Assembly (NCBI RefSeq): GCF_002078875.1
Contig: NC_034409.1
Span: forward strand, 18,916,877 to 18,980,876
Reading direction: 5' to 3'
Source of the DNA: Numida meleagris
Taxonomy: Eukaryota > Chordata > Aves > Galliformes > Numididae
DNA: 64,000 nt
In this document: piece after piece, positions 48,741-63,000 of the stretch
How positions within the stretch are numbered: position 1 is the first letter of the stretch
Layout: each line of letters begins with the position of its first letter
The notes under the pieces: model-generated
The model's input: only the letters and a program-made list of their open reading frames with translations
The model's database searches: none
What the model was told of the DNA's origin: nothing
Program-made: the position numbers and the translations under genes

Positions 48741-51539
48741 TAGAAGAAAGGATCATTTTACTTCGTCTATTTCCTATAATCTTTCCTTAACAATCTCTTA
48801 GGCTACCTTTATTCTAGGCAACAAAAGAGAGCCAGGACCAAAGAATTTAGCTTTACTGACAGAAGTAAGGCTATACCTTTTGTCTAAATAAATCGTGCCC
48901 CGGCTTTGTTAGTTCACTAACAGAGGCACAGCCTCAGTGCCCTCTGTGTGGTGGGAAAGGTAGGACTTTGGCCCTATTAGGACAATGATTATATCCTACC
49001 ACTGGACTTCCTTTTTTTTTTTTTCCCACTTTAATTAAAAAAAATAATAATCTGGTAGTGAGTTACATCCCTTATTTCTTTTCAACAGTTTAATGTATTT
49101 GTACTTTGAAGCATGAGATTATTTTTCCTTCTGCAGATTTTTCCTTCAGCTGTACAAAATGTGCCTAGTAAATTCTCTGCCTTTTTCTAGAATATGGTTA
49201 GACATCTCGATCATGTGTGTATGGGGAACAGGTTCTGGCGTAAAGGAAGTGAGATTTGTTCAGATATAGCAGATGATTTGTTTGGTTCAAATCCAAATTA
49301 CCATAATTTGAACTCAAGTCAGCTCAGAAACAAAACTAACTGCAGATCTCTCACAAGGATTTTGTTCCATTCCCACCCATGAATTAGGGTAGATCTAGAA
49401 ATAGAAAGAAAACAAATGTTTGTTCCCACGCCACTGTTACAGTAAAACAAAAGCTTCCAAACTGTGAAGGAATTTTGAAAAGCTATTATAGTTCATGTTT
49501 CACATGCTTGCTACAGATAAAAATGCATTATTCTAGAGAACCTTTTCTTATTCTTAGGACACAGTAATTTCCCTTGTTGGACCTACTCTTATGGGCTGCT
49601 CTCCACATATATTATCACATTTCCAATTGACTCATTTGTTTATTTTGCTCTTAACAGTGCTTCACGTGCTCTCTCACAAACCATCACAGTTTCAGACCAC
49701 AACTTGAGAACTAATGCATTGTCGGATAAATTAGTTTTATTTTTCCTGCTGATGCCTGTACTTCAAGCTAATCTCAAGAACAATGTAACACTCAGAAATT
49801 TCAACATTTAAGCTTATCATAGAACTGCGCTTATCATATGCAGAGCTGATAGACCACTTGGAGAGGGTCTCTAGACAGCAGATCACTTCTCAGAGCTTGG
49901 TTTGGCTGCAAAGCTAATGTGGGCCAAAGAGCTGCATGCCCACAGACATACACTGTGCTTGGGCTCATGTGTGCTCCTCTCTGGACGGCACTCACTGAAG
50001 GCTGTGGTCTGTCTGCCTTCTTTATCACTGCACAAATGTCACCTACCTACACTTGCTATTTCCCCAGTGATAATTATTTTTTTTTATCACAAGAGCATTT
50101 ATCTGGCAGTAGTGTTGATTATGATGTTATCCTGAGGTATGGGAAAAATACACGAGCCTGTGACTACAACATCTACAGGACCTGAAAAACATATATATTT
50201 TTAAATACAGATTACTCATATCTCTAATTGAAATAGGATGATTTCACGATGCTTAATATTTCTGTAAAGCAGGACAAGAAATAAAGCTTTCACCTTTAAC
50301 TACGTGCCTATTTCTTTTCAGAAAAATGAGAGCACTGTAAAAATGCTGTTGATGCAAGTGATTTTGTAAGGAATTGTTTATATGTTTCAGAGAACAGTGG
50401 TGAAGATATAGCAGTGATAAGGAATGAAAAAGGTATCAGAAGAAAGAATATAATCACAAACATTTAGATGGTTGTGTAGTGATATATGACTGAATTCACT
50501 CTGACAGTAGTCATCTGAGTACATACTGAACTGTACAAAACACTTCCTTTAAGAAATTATTAAGAGGTTTAACTATAACATAAATAAGAATGTGTCATGA
50601 AGTGTTTGGATATGCCTCTAACAGAGAGGAGATAAGCTCAGATAAGAAAGGAATTGGAAGAATTTTGTCTAAGGACAAGATGTATTATCCTAAGACCTTA
50701 AAGTTATGCATGTGATTAGGGCTACATTGCTAGAATAACATGAAGTTTTTTGATAAGTTTACATTGCATTATTGCTTTTGCATAAATTGTTGCCATTTCT
50801 TCAGGTAAATCTAACACAATTCTGATTAATCGATCCAATTAATATTTCTCATAAAGGAAGTTCATTTTTAGCTGAAGGCAGCATTCACTTCCACATTCAC
50901 AAAGACAGACCTTTTAGGCAATATCTTTGGTGAGATTCTCACAGCATGAACGTGGTTCTGACGCATAAGCAGGCATTTTCCTGAGACTCCAGGACAGGGG
51001 GCTCAGGCCAGGCAGCATGCCTTCTTGAAGCGGGATAGAAGTGATATATCCTGAATGTGTTCTTTTGAATTGGAGATTTACTGTGAATAACTTTGACTGG
51101 CTCAGGCTTTTAATTCACATACCACTTCTGACATGACATTATGGGAGCTGTTCCAAAACAAGGAATTGTAGTCACTTAACAGTTCTCTTTCCACAAATAT
51201 ACACAAACTGTATCATTTCCAATGATCAGAAGATATCCACAGAACAGCAGAAAATTGTCTATAAAAGCAGAGAAAATGTATCCATTTCATACTTCCTAAG
51301 AGAACCCTTAAATCATATCTACACTGGGCTCTCTTTGAAACGAGAAATATAAGAGCAATCAAAGAAAGTCCGGAGGAAACTGGCAGTAATGACCAGATCA
51401 TTGACTAAAAGACTGGCATGAAAGCAAAAGCTGAGGCACATGGTAATGCATAATCTGAAAGAAGTGGTGGAGATAGTCAACTCCAAAATATAAATCAGGA
51501 AATAGATGAAAAATAGATATTGCTAAGTCTGCCATCTCC
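48741..51539. other. Unassigned DNA, no gene recognised
   Basis: AT-rich with T-rich stretches near 49011-49023. A G+C-richer part around 49900-50000 has overlapping short frames on both strands. No gene or repeat family is recognised. Confidence 0.5.
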
Positions 51540-51782
51540 AAGACTAGAAATAATAGACTTTAAGTGAAACAAAGTTTTAGACATTAGGAACAGTTAAATG
51601 CTGGAGTAGATTTCTCAGGGAATTTATGGGATGTCCATCACTGGAGATTTCTAAGAATTGATTAGAAAAATAACTGTCATGAATTATTTGAACAGAGCTG
51701 AACCTGCCTTTGGGCAGAGAGATGAGCTGGATGGCTTCCTGAGGTCCTTTCTGGTCTTATTTTCCATGATTTTATGATCATA
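51540..51782 (+). mobile_element. Old CR1 LINE, 3' end
   Basis: Plus-strand CR1 landmarks occur in order: 'agaaataatagactttaag', 'ttttagacattaggaacagttaaatgctggagtag', 'atgtccatcactggagatttctaagaattgatta', 'agatgagctggatggcttcctgaggtcctttctggtc' and a degenerate 3' terminal repeat (ATGATTTTATGATCA). It is well diverged. It might belong to the same age class as the element at 47.5-48.7 kb, but the 2.8 kb between them shows no CR1 landmark, so I keep them separate. Confidence 0.8.
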
Positions 51783-54674
51783 GCGCTCTGTCTGGACTGA
51801 TGCTTTTGGGTGTAAGAGCTTGCCAACATGACTGTGCAGTATTTCAGGGTCGAAATGTTCCCTTTGCTGAATTAATGAACTCGGCCAGAGGTAGCTTGAG
51901 GGTAACAGTACCAGAATCCAGCATGGCCTGCAGATCTGCAGTTTAACCTTAAATAATCACCTTATATATTCAAAAAACACACTGGGTACAGCATCTATCA
52001 GGAGACCCTTCGTGCTCAGGGGTCAGCTGGGGCGATGGGCCTGCTAACCACTGTCAAACACCATCCACAAGGGAGTCACACAGAGTGACACTTCTCCATC
52101 CCGGGCACCACACATTCTTTCCACAGCTCAGTGCATGTGACTGCTTGGCATGGTCTGTGACAGCCAGCATTGCTGGGAGGTGCAAGCAGCTGCAGCACGC
52201 TGTCCTCATGCTCCCTTTTTTAGCTCCCTTTTTAGCTCCCTCTGTTAGGGCTTGCGCATTAGGGGTTACACACCTATGTGCTGAGTGTTGGTGACATGGC
52301 TGTGCGCTTGCAGGCCACAATCTGACGTTCTCTGTTATAGGGGTCAGCTTTCCAACCCTGTCACTTCTTTGATAAGCAGCTAATGTTGCTGTGCTATTTC
52401 GGGGTTACAGGGAACTCCTAGGGAACACTACAAATGCTGTAGCAATATTACCTCATGTCAGCTGAAGTGTCCAAGGGGTGCAGTGCACTGATTTGCCAGG
52501 GAGAGATAACTGGGTCAGAAACACATTAAATCTAGCAGGCATGTCAGCCATCCTTCCTCTGGCATAGCTGCAGAAAGTCGTTGATCTCTGCTATAGAAGA
52601 GACAGCTGAAGCACAGGCTAAGGAACAACTGGTGCATGAAGAAAGCAGTGGCCCAAAGGGCTGCCTCAGGTTCTCATACCCTAGAGATGGGAAATAGACA
52701 GGCCTGTGGAGCTCACACTCACTCAAATTCTCACCACAAAAGCATCCTTAGGCTTCCTACTGCACATCAGCTCCAGCCTGTGACAGTGATCTGTGAGACG
52801 TCACAGCTGAAACCTGCTGGATCTTAAGTGTCTCACTGCCTCTCAGTCTACATACTTGAAAGCAATTCAGCTGCAGTTTCTGTGCCCAGAGTGGGCGGAG
52901 CAGTCAGCAGGGCAGATATCCTTGTCCAAGGACAGTTAGATCATCCAAATCCCCAGCAGTTATGAGGAAGAAGCTGGTGAAGTCCCCTACAGCAGCAAAG
53001 ATTGCAAGTTCTCTTGAGATCTGGCAACAGGGCTGGAAACATCCAACCTTTCTCTGAAGGACACTGGCTTTGACAAGAATTTTGCAGAAATATGCTTGGT
53101 TATGTTATTATGGTATCTTGTTTAACTTACCCCAAGAGAAATTGTGGGCAGTAGAGAAATTCAGCGTGAGGATTTCAAAGCACTGCATGATGCAGAACCT
53201 GTTGCCCTGTAGTACTGTTCCTGTTTCCGTGTCACAGCAAAAGATACTTCTTTCTCTAATTAACAGTTACCAGAATTTCTTACAAACCTTCACACATGTG
53301 TGTGTACAGACACACAATTCTGCACGTGTACCTATGCAAAACATTAGAGAGAAATTGAATGAAAAATGCAAACCGGCATGAAATATGAAAAACAAGAGTA
53401 GGTTATGGTGCTCCTAAAATGTGACTTTGCTCCAAAATGTACTTAAAGACATTTTCACTTCGTCAGAACATTATGCCTAAATGGACATTTTTTCATATAA
53501 TAAAAATCAAGAGTGCATTTGCCATTGTATTAGAACTTTAGCCTTGGAACAATCTTCAAAGATAAATAAAATGCTTATCATAAGGCAAATGGCTCTTGGT
53601 TCACAGTGCCGAGGATGGAAGGATGCACAAGTTGCATTCTCCTCAGAGCAGAAGTGGACACTACTTTTCCTCTGCTTCCTCCCTCGGTTTTTGTGGTTTA
53701 TAACAGAAGCTGTTTTGCACCCTGTTTCCCTGGGGTGACAGACATATTTTCCAAGTTCCTAGTTGCTCTCACTGTTGCTGCATGGTCCCAAGGATAGCAA
53801 CTCTGTTCAGGCTACAGGGGGTAGGACCTCAGAATGCTTCTGCTACTTGGCCAGAGCCATGTCAGATGTTTGTAATGGCCTTGTCAAAATTGGCAGATGA
53901 AATAAATGTCACTTAAACTCATTTTCAGTTTCTGTCTTCAATTACTAAACTGCTTTGTTCTGAAATATGTTACTACACCCCCATTGGCTTTTTTTTCTAG
54001 CTGCTCAGTTAACCTGTCATAACAATGATAAAATGGATTGACAGTAGTCTGTTGGCATCAACAAGATAGCAGGTCAGCATATCAGTGTGCTTCACTAAAT
54101 GGTTGCACTGATGTCTAGAGGGACTTTGTGTGTTTCATGCTGGCCTTTACTGAGTAATGTGTTGGTGACAATGAAATGTGATCCCTCCCAAAGTACTTTT
54201 TTTTTTCTGTAAGGTTTTATCAGCAATTTTTATACTCTGTTCTATAAACAATTTTCATCTTCAGAGAATAACTTATTTTTTATATCATTTGCAAAATTGA
54301 TAATCTTTGACCCCTAATGAAATCAAACATTTAAAAAAGACATGACTTTGTTACCCTTAATCTTTAAAAGCTCAGCTACCACATCAAAGAATCACATGAC
54401 ATGTTCACTTCCCTTGTACTTCTCTGTGTAAGATTGAGTGCAAGACCCACATTGTTTTGCCTATAGACAAACAGACGGACTAGCTTTGTACCCATGCAAC
54501 AGCACTGCTGACAAGTACAGTCAATAAGCACACAAGCACTCTTGCTCTGTCTCATATTTAGGCAATATAGTGGTCACAACAGACAGCACTTCCAGATAAT
54601 GTCAACAAGCTTTGAGTCCATGTGACCAGGTTTGGGGTTTATCTTTGTTGAAACTTTGATTTAAGAGAAAACAA
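51783..54674. other. Unassigned DNA with a G+C-richer patch
   Basis: About 51990-52330 and 52540-52830 are richer in G+C than the surroundings, with short open frames on both strands. A degenerate 12-13 bp tandem (CTCCCTTTTTAG, three units) lies at 52211-52248. A CRE-like GACGTCA lies near 52797. No gene recognised. Confidence 0.45.
52211..52248. repeat. 12-13 bp tandem, three units
   Basis: CTCCCTTTTTTAG, CTCCCTTTTTAG and CTCCCTCTGTTAG follow one another directly. A small minisatellite-like expansion. Confidence 0.85.
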
Positions 54675-54752
54675 AGCTCAGGCTAAATCCCCACCTGCAT
54701 AAATTGATGTAGGCCCATTGAAGTCGGTTTACACCAGCTGAGAATGTAGCGT
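54675..54752. repeat. Probable relic of an old palindromic amniote repeat
   Basis: The stretch reads 'aggctaaatccccacctgcataaattgatgtaggcccattgaagtc' followed directly by 'ggtttacaccagctgaga'. In turtle, crocodile and bird DNA a frequent repeat has the form of a left arm (cagatcctcagctggtgtaaattg...), a centre (ctccattgaagtcaatggag) and a mirrored right arm (atttacaccagctgaggatct). Here both outer arms are present and the right half of the centre is missing. Identified from memory of the motif, not by search. Confidence 0.5.
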
Positions 54753-57700
54753 CATGTTTGTTGACTGGAAGTTAGCTCAAATATCTTATCCAAGCTAAGC
54801 GTAGATAAAATGATAGCTTCTATTTTGACCAGAACAGCTGACAGTATTGCTTTCAGCTAGAGAAGGTATTTCTGACTAGAGTATGAGGCAATGTCTCTCC
54901 CAGAGGTTCCAGCTCACACCTGGGAGTGCTGCTGCATGGCTGAAGATATTTCCTCACTATTTTAGCAACAGGTCTAAACCTTGGTGTTATTGCAATATAA
55001 CTTGGGAAGCTCAATTTCAATTGTTTGAAAGTAGGTTGGATAACTTGGTGTAACTTTTCCTTCTGAAATATTGCAGCATCTACTGTGGAAATAAAATAAA
55101 AAGGAAAGAACTAGTCTGAAACTGATTTAAAAATGATAAGCAAATTCAGTTTTCTTCTTTTTATACTTTTGGTTCTATCAGTCAGTACTTAATATCATTA
55201 CTGTAAGTTACATGCAGTGACTGTCACGGACTTGGAAGTAAGCTTGAATGTAGTTGTAATCAGAGGAATCCCTAAATATCCCCTGGAGCATTAACACACT
55301 ATTTACTAGTGTTATTAAATCTAATTATTTTGTGATAGAGATCAGCATTTCCTAGCACTCATGAACACTGTAATTTTCTTCTTACACATAGGCAGAACAA
55401 CATTTCCTACAAGAAAGGTTTTCTGCTGCTTTACAGCCAGATGTCACTGACCTTTCTGACTGGACACAGTGTTCTTCCAAAGTGAATATTTTTTTTGTTT
55501 TGCTCTTGGTGGAGAGCAAGATGAAGGAAGGTTGACAGCAGGTTAATGAGTGGCCATCCTAGTTTCATAAAGGCTCTCATTAGGCTCTATTCTCTACAGA
55601 AATACTTCAGTTGGATGTCCACACATCAAAAACTAGAACACCTTTTAACAGTTTTAATTGGATATTGTTACATTTGGATAATCAGCCCACAATCCATTCT
55701 AGACAATCAAGAAATAAAGATCTTTCTGTGTATATTACCAGTACCTGCCATATTATGAATTATTTCAAACGTAAGTTCTCACTAATTTAAAAAAAAAATT
55801 TAACAATCAGAAGAGCTGGCATTGGATCTTGCTTCGTAATCTATTATTTTGCAACCGAAAGATGAGAATAATCTCCTGTCATGCATCATACAGACATTAT
55901 CCACCAGAAAAAAAATTAAAGAAAAAAATGAAATTTTCTAATACATCTACACTCACAAGGAGCTCTAGTAATGAACTTTGCTTTTTCATAGTCTTTTCCA
56001 AAGGCTTCTGGCACATCCTTGTCGAAGTGGAGGAGCCTTTAAAAGTTGGTTGGTGACCCATGGGATCTTCATACAAAATGAAAATCAGGCTCATGATAAT
56101 TTTTCCACCAGAGTCTATGAATGGCTTGGATAAGGAATTATTGCTTGTGTGTACATTTATTGCTGGTCTTTATTATTGAGGAAAAAATAAAATTTAAGGT
56201 TGTAAAGAGGAGACAAAGCATTGCATTTTTAAAACTGTTTATGTCTGATCAGATAAAGAGCTCCTTAGTATTTGACATAATAAAATTAAAACTTTTTTTT
56301 TACTAAAGCTGTAGGAAATAAACATTGGCTCTTTGATCCCCTAGATTACACAAATCCTGAAATGATATTGGCTGTTTTTTGAGAGCACTACATTTAACAT
56401 AATTGCAGTTTACTAACAATTTTCCAATTCAGTTTCATTTTTTCCAAGCAGCTCTATTCCACTGGGCATACCTGCTTTGGATTATTTGTTGATTAACTGA
56501 TGGACTTCTGCCAGTCCACTGGCCACCCTGGAACTAGTCATGTTTGTTAAGTCAGAACTCTTTTTGCTTTGTATTGTTTGGAAATTCAGCATGATCTGAC
56601 CTCCTATTACAAATCAGCTGAAAAAACAGGAACAAGTTTGATACTTCCCTTGAGTATAAAACAAACAAAAAAAATAAAACAAAAGTCATCAACTAGATAA
56701 TATATCATTATGTAATATGTGATAATTACCTCAGATTGTGATATTACTATTAGGTTTTATTCTATAGTGCTTATAATCCCATTCATCACATTAGGACTGT
56801 GCTGATGCACAGTGCATTCAGCATAAAGCATAGTATAAGAGCTCAGTCATATTACTAGATGCCAAAAATTATGGAAACAAAAATATATTTTTGGGGAGGG
56901 GGAGGAGGGAGATCAGGAATCTAACTAACATTCTGTTTGGTTTTAATAGTCACAAACACAGGGAAAAGAATGCCGATTCTCAGTTGGATATGATTTTATT
57001 CTGCAACAAAGCAAGGTGCAGAGACACCTGGGCTGACAGAGACATGCCAGCTCAGAACATGGATCTGCTAGGGCAACCTTGGTGTGCCACTGAGCATGAA
57101 CTAGAAAACTGCTATTAGAGAAAGCTTTTTATCAAAGGTGTATTGAATCATCAATGCATGCTGCATGTTTCCAAGCTTCTGTGTTATACTGCAATGGCTG
57201 CTACATCAGCAACAAAGTTCTATTAAATTTTGTGTGAGCATCAAAAACTTCAGAACCTCTCCAGATAATTTGCAATCCATAATAATAATGAATGCCGTAG
57301 AAAGCACTTCTGTCTCCCTTCTTATCAATAGCTAATTCCTTTGAGAGATTTGAAGACTCCAGAATATCTGTTTCATCCAAATTTTCTCTCTACTCTTCTC
57401 TTTCTTCTTTCATTTGCAAATCAGCTCCTTGTCTTTCGTCACACCGTGCATCAGCCACTACATCCATCTCACCTCTGTCTACCACGGTTCTCACTGCCTA
57501 CATGGCTCACTCCTAATTGTTCTTAGTATCAGCAATCTCATTTCTTGCCTTGCTTCTGCCCAGCAACAGACCCCCACCATAATCACCGTTGATCTAATTA
57601 CTTCTTTTAGATTGGCATTTCGAGGAAATATTCATGTCTTTAGGAGGATCGATTAACAGCACACCTCAGAGAGCAGTGCTACTGCTTAAGGGGAGAACAA

Positions 57701-59944
57701 TTAGTATCTTATATAAATGGACAACTTCTGAAATGATTAAAGTGATCTGTAAAACTGTCACACTAAGTGAATGCTCTGAAAGGCCTTTGTTTCTTTCCAA
57801 AAAGGCAAAACCACAAAAGAAAGTACTGTAGTTAGCAAAACTGATATTGAAATTCAAGAACTGGGCACATTTCCTATTGCTGTAGCAGCTATGCATTGTT
57901 TAATTCTTCTCTTTTGGCTTGATTCTTATTTATAATATTGAAGGAGTAGAATGTCCTTCTAGTGATAACTTGGAATGGGAAAATTCAGAGGAAATCCCCA
58001 AGTGGAACAATGATTCATTGGTGATGACTCATGTAGGATTTGTCCCCTGCAGTGTGCATTAGACCAGTGCTGGGCAGATGGCAGGGCTGCTGGTTTGTGC
58101 GGTGAAGAGCCAAGCTACAGTCCCAAATATTTCAAGCAACTAAAGAAGCCAAAGCAATTTTTGTAAGAATGAGTATGTTACTATGTAGCAACCATGCCTT
58201 GTTGTCATGTTTATATATGCATACATACATTCCCCCAGTATTTTTAATTTAAAAAATCTTTTTTCTTTTTTTGCAAATGGACAAAACTATGAAGAGGTTT
58301 TCAAATGGTGTTTTGGTGTATACTGGATAAAAGCAGAAAAAAAGTGCTGTGAAAATTGATGGCTGAGCCAAAAACGTAAAGTCCACATTTGGTCTCTGTT
58401 TCCACTGACTACAGGAGAGATCCATGGATGAAACAGCAGCAATTCAGTACATCAGAAAGGATCTGTATATAGAAACTATAACAGCAAAATATGTCTGCAT
58501 CTGACAGGAACTGCATTAAGGAGACAGAGTCTGTGGAGAAAATATTTTGTATTTTGATCAAAAAATCTCTTGTTTGTAGAACAAACTCTACATATAGTTT
58601 TGAGTGAGCTCAACAGAAATGAAATACCTTCTTCCTCCATTAGCCTAGAAAACCCAATTTGGTATTCACAGTCTGAAGTCATTTCTAGAAATAAAATTCA
58701 TTGTTCAGAGGCAAAATATCTGTGAGTTACATGCTTTTTCTTGTGCGCCAGTTCCTGGCAGATAATTTTATCACTGCTTCAACAGTGCTGGAGACAAAAT
58801 TTCATAGTACTTATGCCTAAAGGATACATTACATTTTCAGAGTCCTGTAGCTTTGTGGTAAGAAAGCCATCATACATACAAAGTGGGAAGAAATCATATT
58901 TCAACTACTGAGCATATAAATAGACAACATCAGTAATCTCTGTGCCCTCTTTTTAATACTTGAGTTTAAATGACCTTTCCTTCCTCTGACTCTCAAAATA
59001 TTTTGTATGCACATGTGTATAGCCAAGGAGAAACTAAAGGCAGAAACTTGTAAGTGAATTCTTCAGCTATGTTCTACCATAGTTAAAATAACAAAAGTTT
59101 TGTATGAAGCCTTGGCCAGTTCCTGCAAACCCTTTATCCCATGCTAAGCCGTAGCACTTTCAAACATCAAGTTACATTTTCTGCAGTTGCTATTAACTTA
59201 GACAAAAGTAGCTAGAATGAGAAAGCAGGAGTTATGAGATACCAGTAAATGTCAGTGTTAGCCAGTGTGCCAACTAATTCTAGCTGGAATCAGTGTTCGT
59301 TCAAGCACAGTCAGCTGATCCACACTATTGCCATGTACTAGTGGTAAGAACAGTGAGATCTTTTGAGGCAGATAGCTGGAACAGGCAATCCTTGTATGCA
59401 GATGATCAAGTAAACATTTAGACTGGGAAAGAGTGAGACATATTTGCATATCTGTTTGCAGGGTCTGTGCTTTTACCTGACAATATCAAAGAAAACACAC
59501 TTTTCGCAATATGAATAAGAGTCTTTTATGAGAACAACAAATTCCTACCACTCTTGACACATTAACCAAGAATCAAATCTGTGGAAGAAAATTTATTCCA
59601 TGAAATTGATCATGACTTCCTCTTCCATGGACATAAGGGTCCAGATTCTGGATTCAATTGTCCTGCTAAACGTTGATCAGGAGATCAACAAGGAGACCTC
59701 AAAAAAAAAAAAAAAAAGTAAAGGTCCTTTCTTATTCCATGCTGCTTCCAATTCTACCCACTGGGCAGTACAGCCTGTTGCTTGTCTGTTGTTCAGGAGT
59801 ACTTCAAGAACAGGCCAAGGTGAATGTGCCATAGGAGTACCAAAGTCCCTTGTAATTGCCCATCATCACTTGTCTGTCTCTACAGACCATTAGTATGGGT
59901 GCAGTTACTCCTTCGGGTAATTGTAGTTCTCTTAGGACCATGAT
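54753..59944. other. Unassigned DNA, no gene recognised
   Basis: AT-rich. It includes an A-rich tract at about 55909-55930 and a pure 17-nt A run at 59701-59717. The open frames on both sides of the tracts match nothing known. No CR1 copy was recognised before 59945. Confidence 0.5.
59701..59717. repeat. Poly-A run, 17 nt
   Basis: Uninterrupted A run. It follows an AT-balanced stretch and does not clearly end a retroposed copy. Confidence 0.95.
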
Positions 59945-60060
59945 CACAGAATGACAGAATGGTTTGGGTTGGAAGAGACCTTAAAGATTATCTAGTCCCA
60001 ACCCCCCTGCCATGGACAGGGATGATGTGCTGGCCTAACTTCCCTTAAGTACACCAGTTT
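59945..60060 (-). mobile_element. CR1 LINE, short 3' end
   Basis: Begins with CACAGAAT and GACAGAAT (complements of the CR1 terminal 8-mer) and continues with GGTTTGGGTTGGAAGAGACC, 'ttaaagattatctagtcccaacccccctgccatggacaggg'. This is a close match to the usual complement of a young avian CR1 3' end. Recognisable similarity stops between 60030 and 60060. No coding capacity. Confidence 0.93.
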
Positions 60061-63000
60061 AAACAGATGTTGGACTGAGATCCTTACCTGCAACACAAAG
60101 ATTTCTTATTGTATTCTGTTGTTTGCCCCTCCACGTGTCTGGTGCATCTGGTTGCAAATCAAGATTTCAGCTTTTATGGGACAAAAGTCATTTCTATTTT
60201 GTGATCTTAAGAAACATAGTGTGGAAATACAATTCCTTGCGTGGCTTTACATAATACTTTGAAATATCTTTTAGATATTTGGAGTCATCTAATTCCTCTT
60301 CTGAGAGCCAGGTCAGGTCAAGGTCATTACAATTTCCATTTTGAATGTTTTTTTATAATTGTGTGTCTTTTTTTCCTTCAGTACTAGAATGCAGTGTACA
60401 AAAATATAAAGGATTTGTTGAGTTAGTTAGAAGTAAGATAGATGGATAAAAGAAAGCAGCGGTGATAAATGCATGTTTACCTCTCTATTCAAATGCCTGA
60501 TCTTTTTAATGAAAGGTTTCTGTGAAATTGTGAACAAAATAATTATATTAAAGCTTTATGTGATATATGTCCCAAAAAAATTAATTTAAATATTTCATTT
60601 GAAGAGCAGGCAAAGCCTTATTATAAGCAGGGAACTGCAGTCACAATTCTAGCACATCTCCAGGTTCTAAACGCAATTATTTCCTCACACAAATTGTTTC
60701 TGTGGATTATTTCTATTATAGTATCCTTGTCAGCCAATTCTTATAATAGCAGAACACAGTGTATAAGCAGTATATAAACAAAGACTGAGAAGCTTGCTGT
60801 TGCTGGCTATTTAATTCTTAAGGTATGCTTGCAATGCAGTTCAAAGGCAAGTCTGCAATTCACATAGTCATAGTTAAGTCGATTTTAAATGGTTTATGTC
60901 AAGCTTAGAGAATAGCACAAATGACCTATTAGAGACCTTGGATGAATTGCATGGTTGGATGCTATGTCCTGAGCTGTTCAGAAGCCACTGTCAGTATCTG
61001 ATCTGTATAGTTTAATGCAGAGGTAGAGAAATTTTCCTTGCAAAAGACTGAAATGGCTTTCTCAACATCTTTTAAACATCATAAAATAGTATGCATCTTA
61101 AATTCACGAGGCCAAATGTTACATGAAGTCACAGGCTTTATTCAGTTTCCATCCTGGAAATCCCCTTCAGCTTGAAAGTTTCCTGCTTGAAAAGTCCCTT
61201 CTTACTAGAAGCTATCTCCAATGCATATATACATGTTATAACAAATAGCAACAGATTCTCAAAAGACAAAAGCTAGAAGGGAAAATATGAACACAGCAGT
61301 GCTGTATACAACAGTAATTTCAACTCATTATCAAAGTCAAGTGCTGAATGTAGGTATTCTGAATCTCAGATCTGCAGTCTGTGTATTCAGGAAGGGAGTT
61401 TAATCATATCCAGGAGTAGTTTCTCAAGAATGTTTTATGAATGGAGTTTGAGATAAGTATCCCTAGATACAGATTTAGTTCACGTGCTCTGAAAAGAAGC
61501 AGAAGTTATACAGCTACTGAACAGATACAACATGACTGGAGAAAGTTCATAATTTCTGATCTTTAGATCACAATATGAAGTTGTATCTTGGCCTCCAAGA
61601 TATTTATTGGGTGATCTTGACAAGTCACAGTTGTGTAACTCTGCTGGTACAGATGCACAACTGTATACAAGCACGTACCCACAGCATTTCCCAAACGGAG
61701 CGTGGTGTCTGTGGAATGTGCCTTTTATCCTGGGATTCTCAGCATACTTTCAGCAGCAAATGCATGTGTGCACCTGTTTGCTTTCCTTGTCTGTTCCCAT
61801 CACTGCTTCAAAGGATCTTGTACTTTGCAAGTGACCTCTCACTTGCTGTGCAGCCCGTGTCCTTGAGGAACTCCTGGTGAATGCCATGGCAAAGGGCTAC
61901 TGTCTGCTGCCACACATGAAGCAACGCCCATTTGTGATATTATTGTTTTCTCTTTTTTATTTTGTTCACTTCTTTCAGAGGTGAGCTACTTTCTCATCTA
62001 TTTTAATTTGGTTCTCCCAAACAAGAATTACTTAGGATAAGCACACACAGTTCATGCAGCACAAATCTCAGATTGCTCCCTGCTTTACAGGCAGCCCACT
62101 ACCTGAGGTTGGAGAGAGTAAGGAAGTAAGTGCAATGGCAGACAGAGAACCCCAAGGAAATGAAAATACAATCTGCTAGGACCATGTGATGTGATGTGAA
62201 GTTGACCAAATGAGTTTATTTGACATATTGACTGGTTCCTGGCAAAGTGGTCTGGTGTTACCCAAAAACTGGCATACAGCTTCCAGGCAGGAACTTGGGT
62301 GTCCTCTGGTCATTATAGTTCTACCAGTTTTAAGATTGGTAAGGGTAACATATATATTTTTTTGTATAGATGCAGACTTTGTTTCCTATGATTAACATTT
62401 TACTTTCATGAAAAATGCTGCTTATATAAAACCAATAGCTTTTCTTTGAAACATGTAAATGTTGATGAAATTTTATTTTGAAAAAAAGAAAACCACAGAA
62501 GAAAAACACTTTTGAATGCATGTGTCCCTTTTAAGTCATTTTCACTTAAAGATGTATCATGATTTTAAACTTAAAACTTATCTCACAAAAGAGTTTACGT
62601 TAAGCAAACTGTTTTTGACTTATACCTAAGTCAAATGATCCATAATGAAACATTTTCAAAATTTCTTTTTTGTGAAATAGTTCTAAATGGAAGCTTTTCA
62701 GTATGAGTTTTTTTTTTTTAATTGACAGTATTTCTTTTTAAGGAAATATATTTTTAATGAGGAACTTTACTACAGGAACCTCAAGGCCAAAAGAGCAAAT
62801 TGCTCCCCAGCTTGGATTTATGATGGTGACCAGAGGACCTGATGTATCCTAGGGTCTCCTAGCCACCTCCTCCCAGCCATACCCCCTGCTCCACTCCCAA
62901 CAGTTCTGTGTTCATGCATCCCCACTTGAAAATCCCTGAATTTCCTGGGCCTTGTTCCAAAGCTGATGAAATGCTGTGTTAAGCTGAGGTGATGAGAAAA

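Noticed and set aside
25388..57630. Shared word GCATTTCGAGGAAATA near 25392 and 57616
   Set aside because: Similarity does not extend beyond the word, so it is not evidence of a dispersed repeat.
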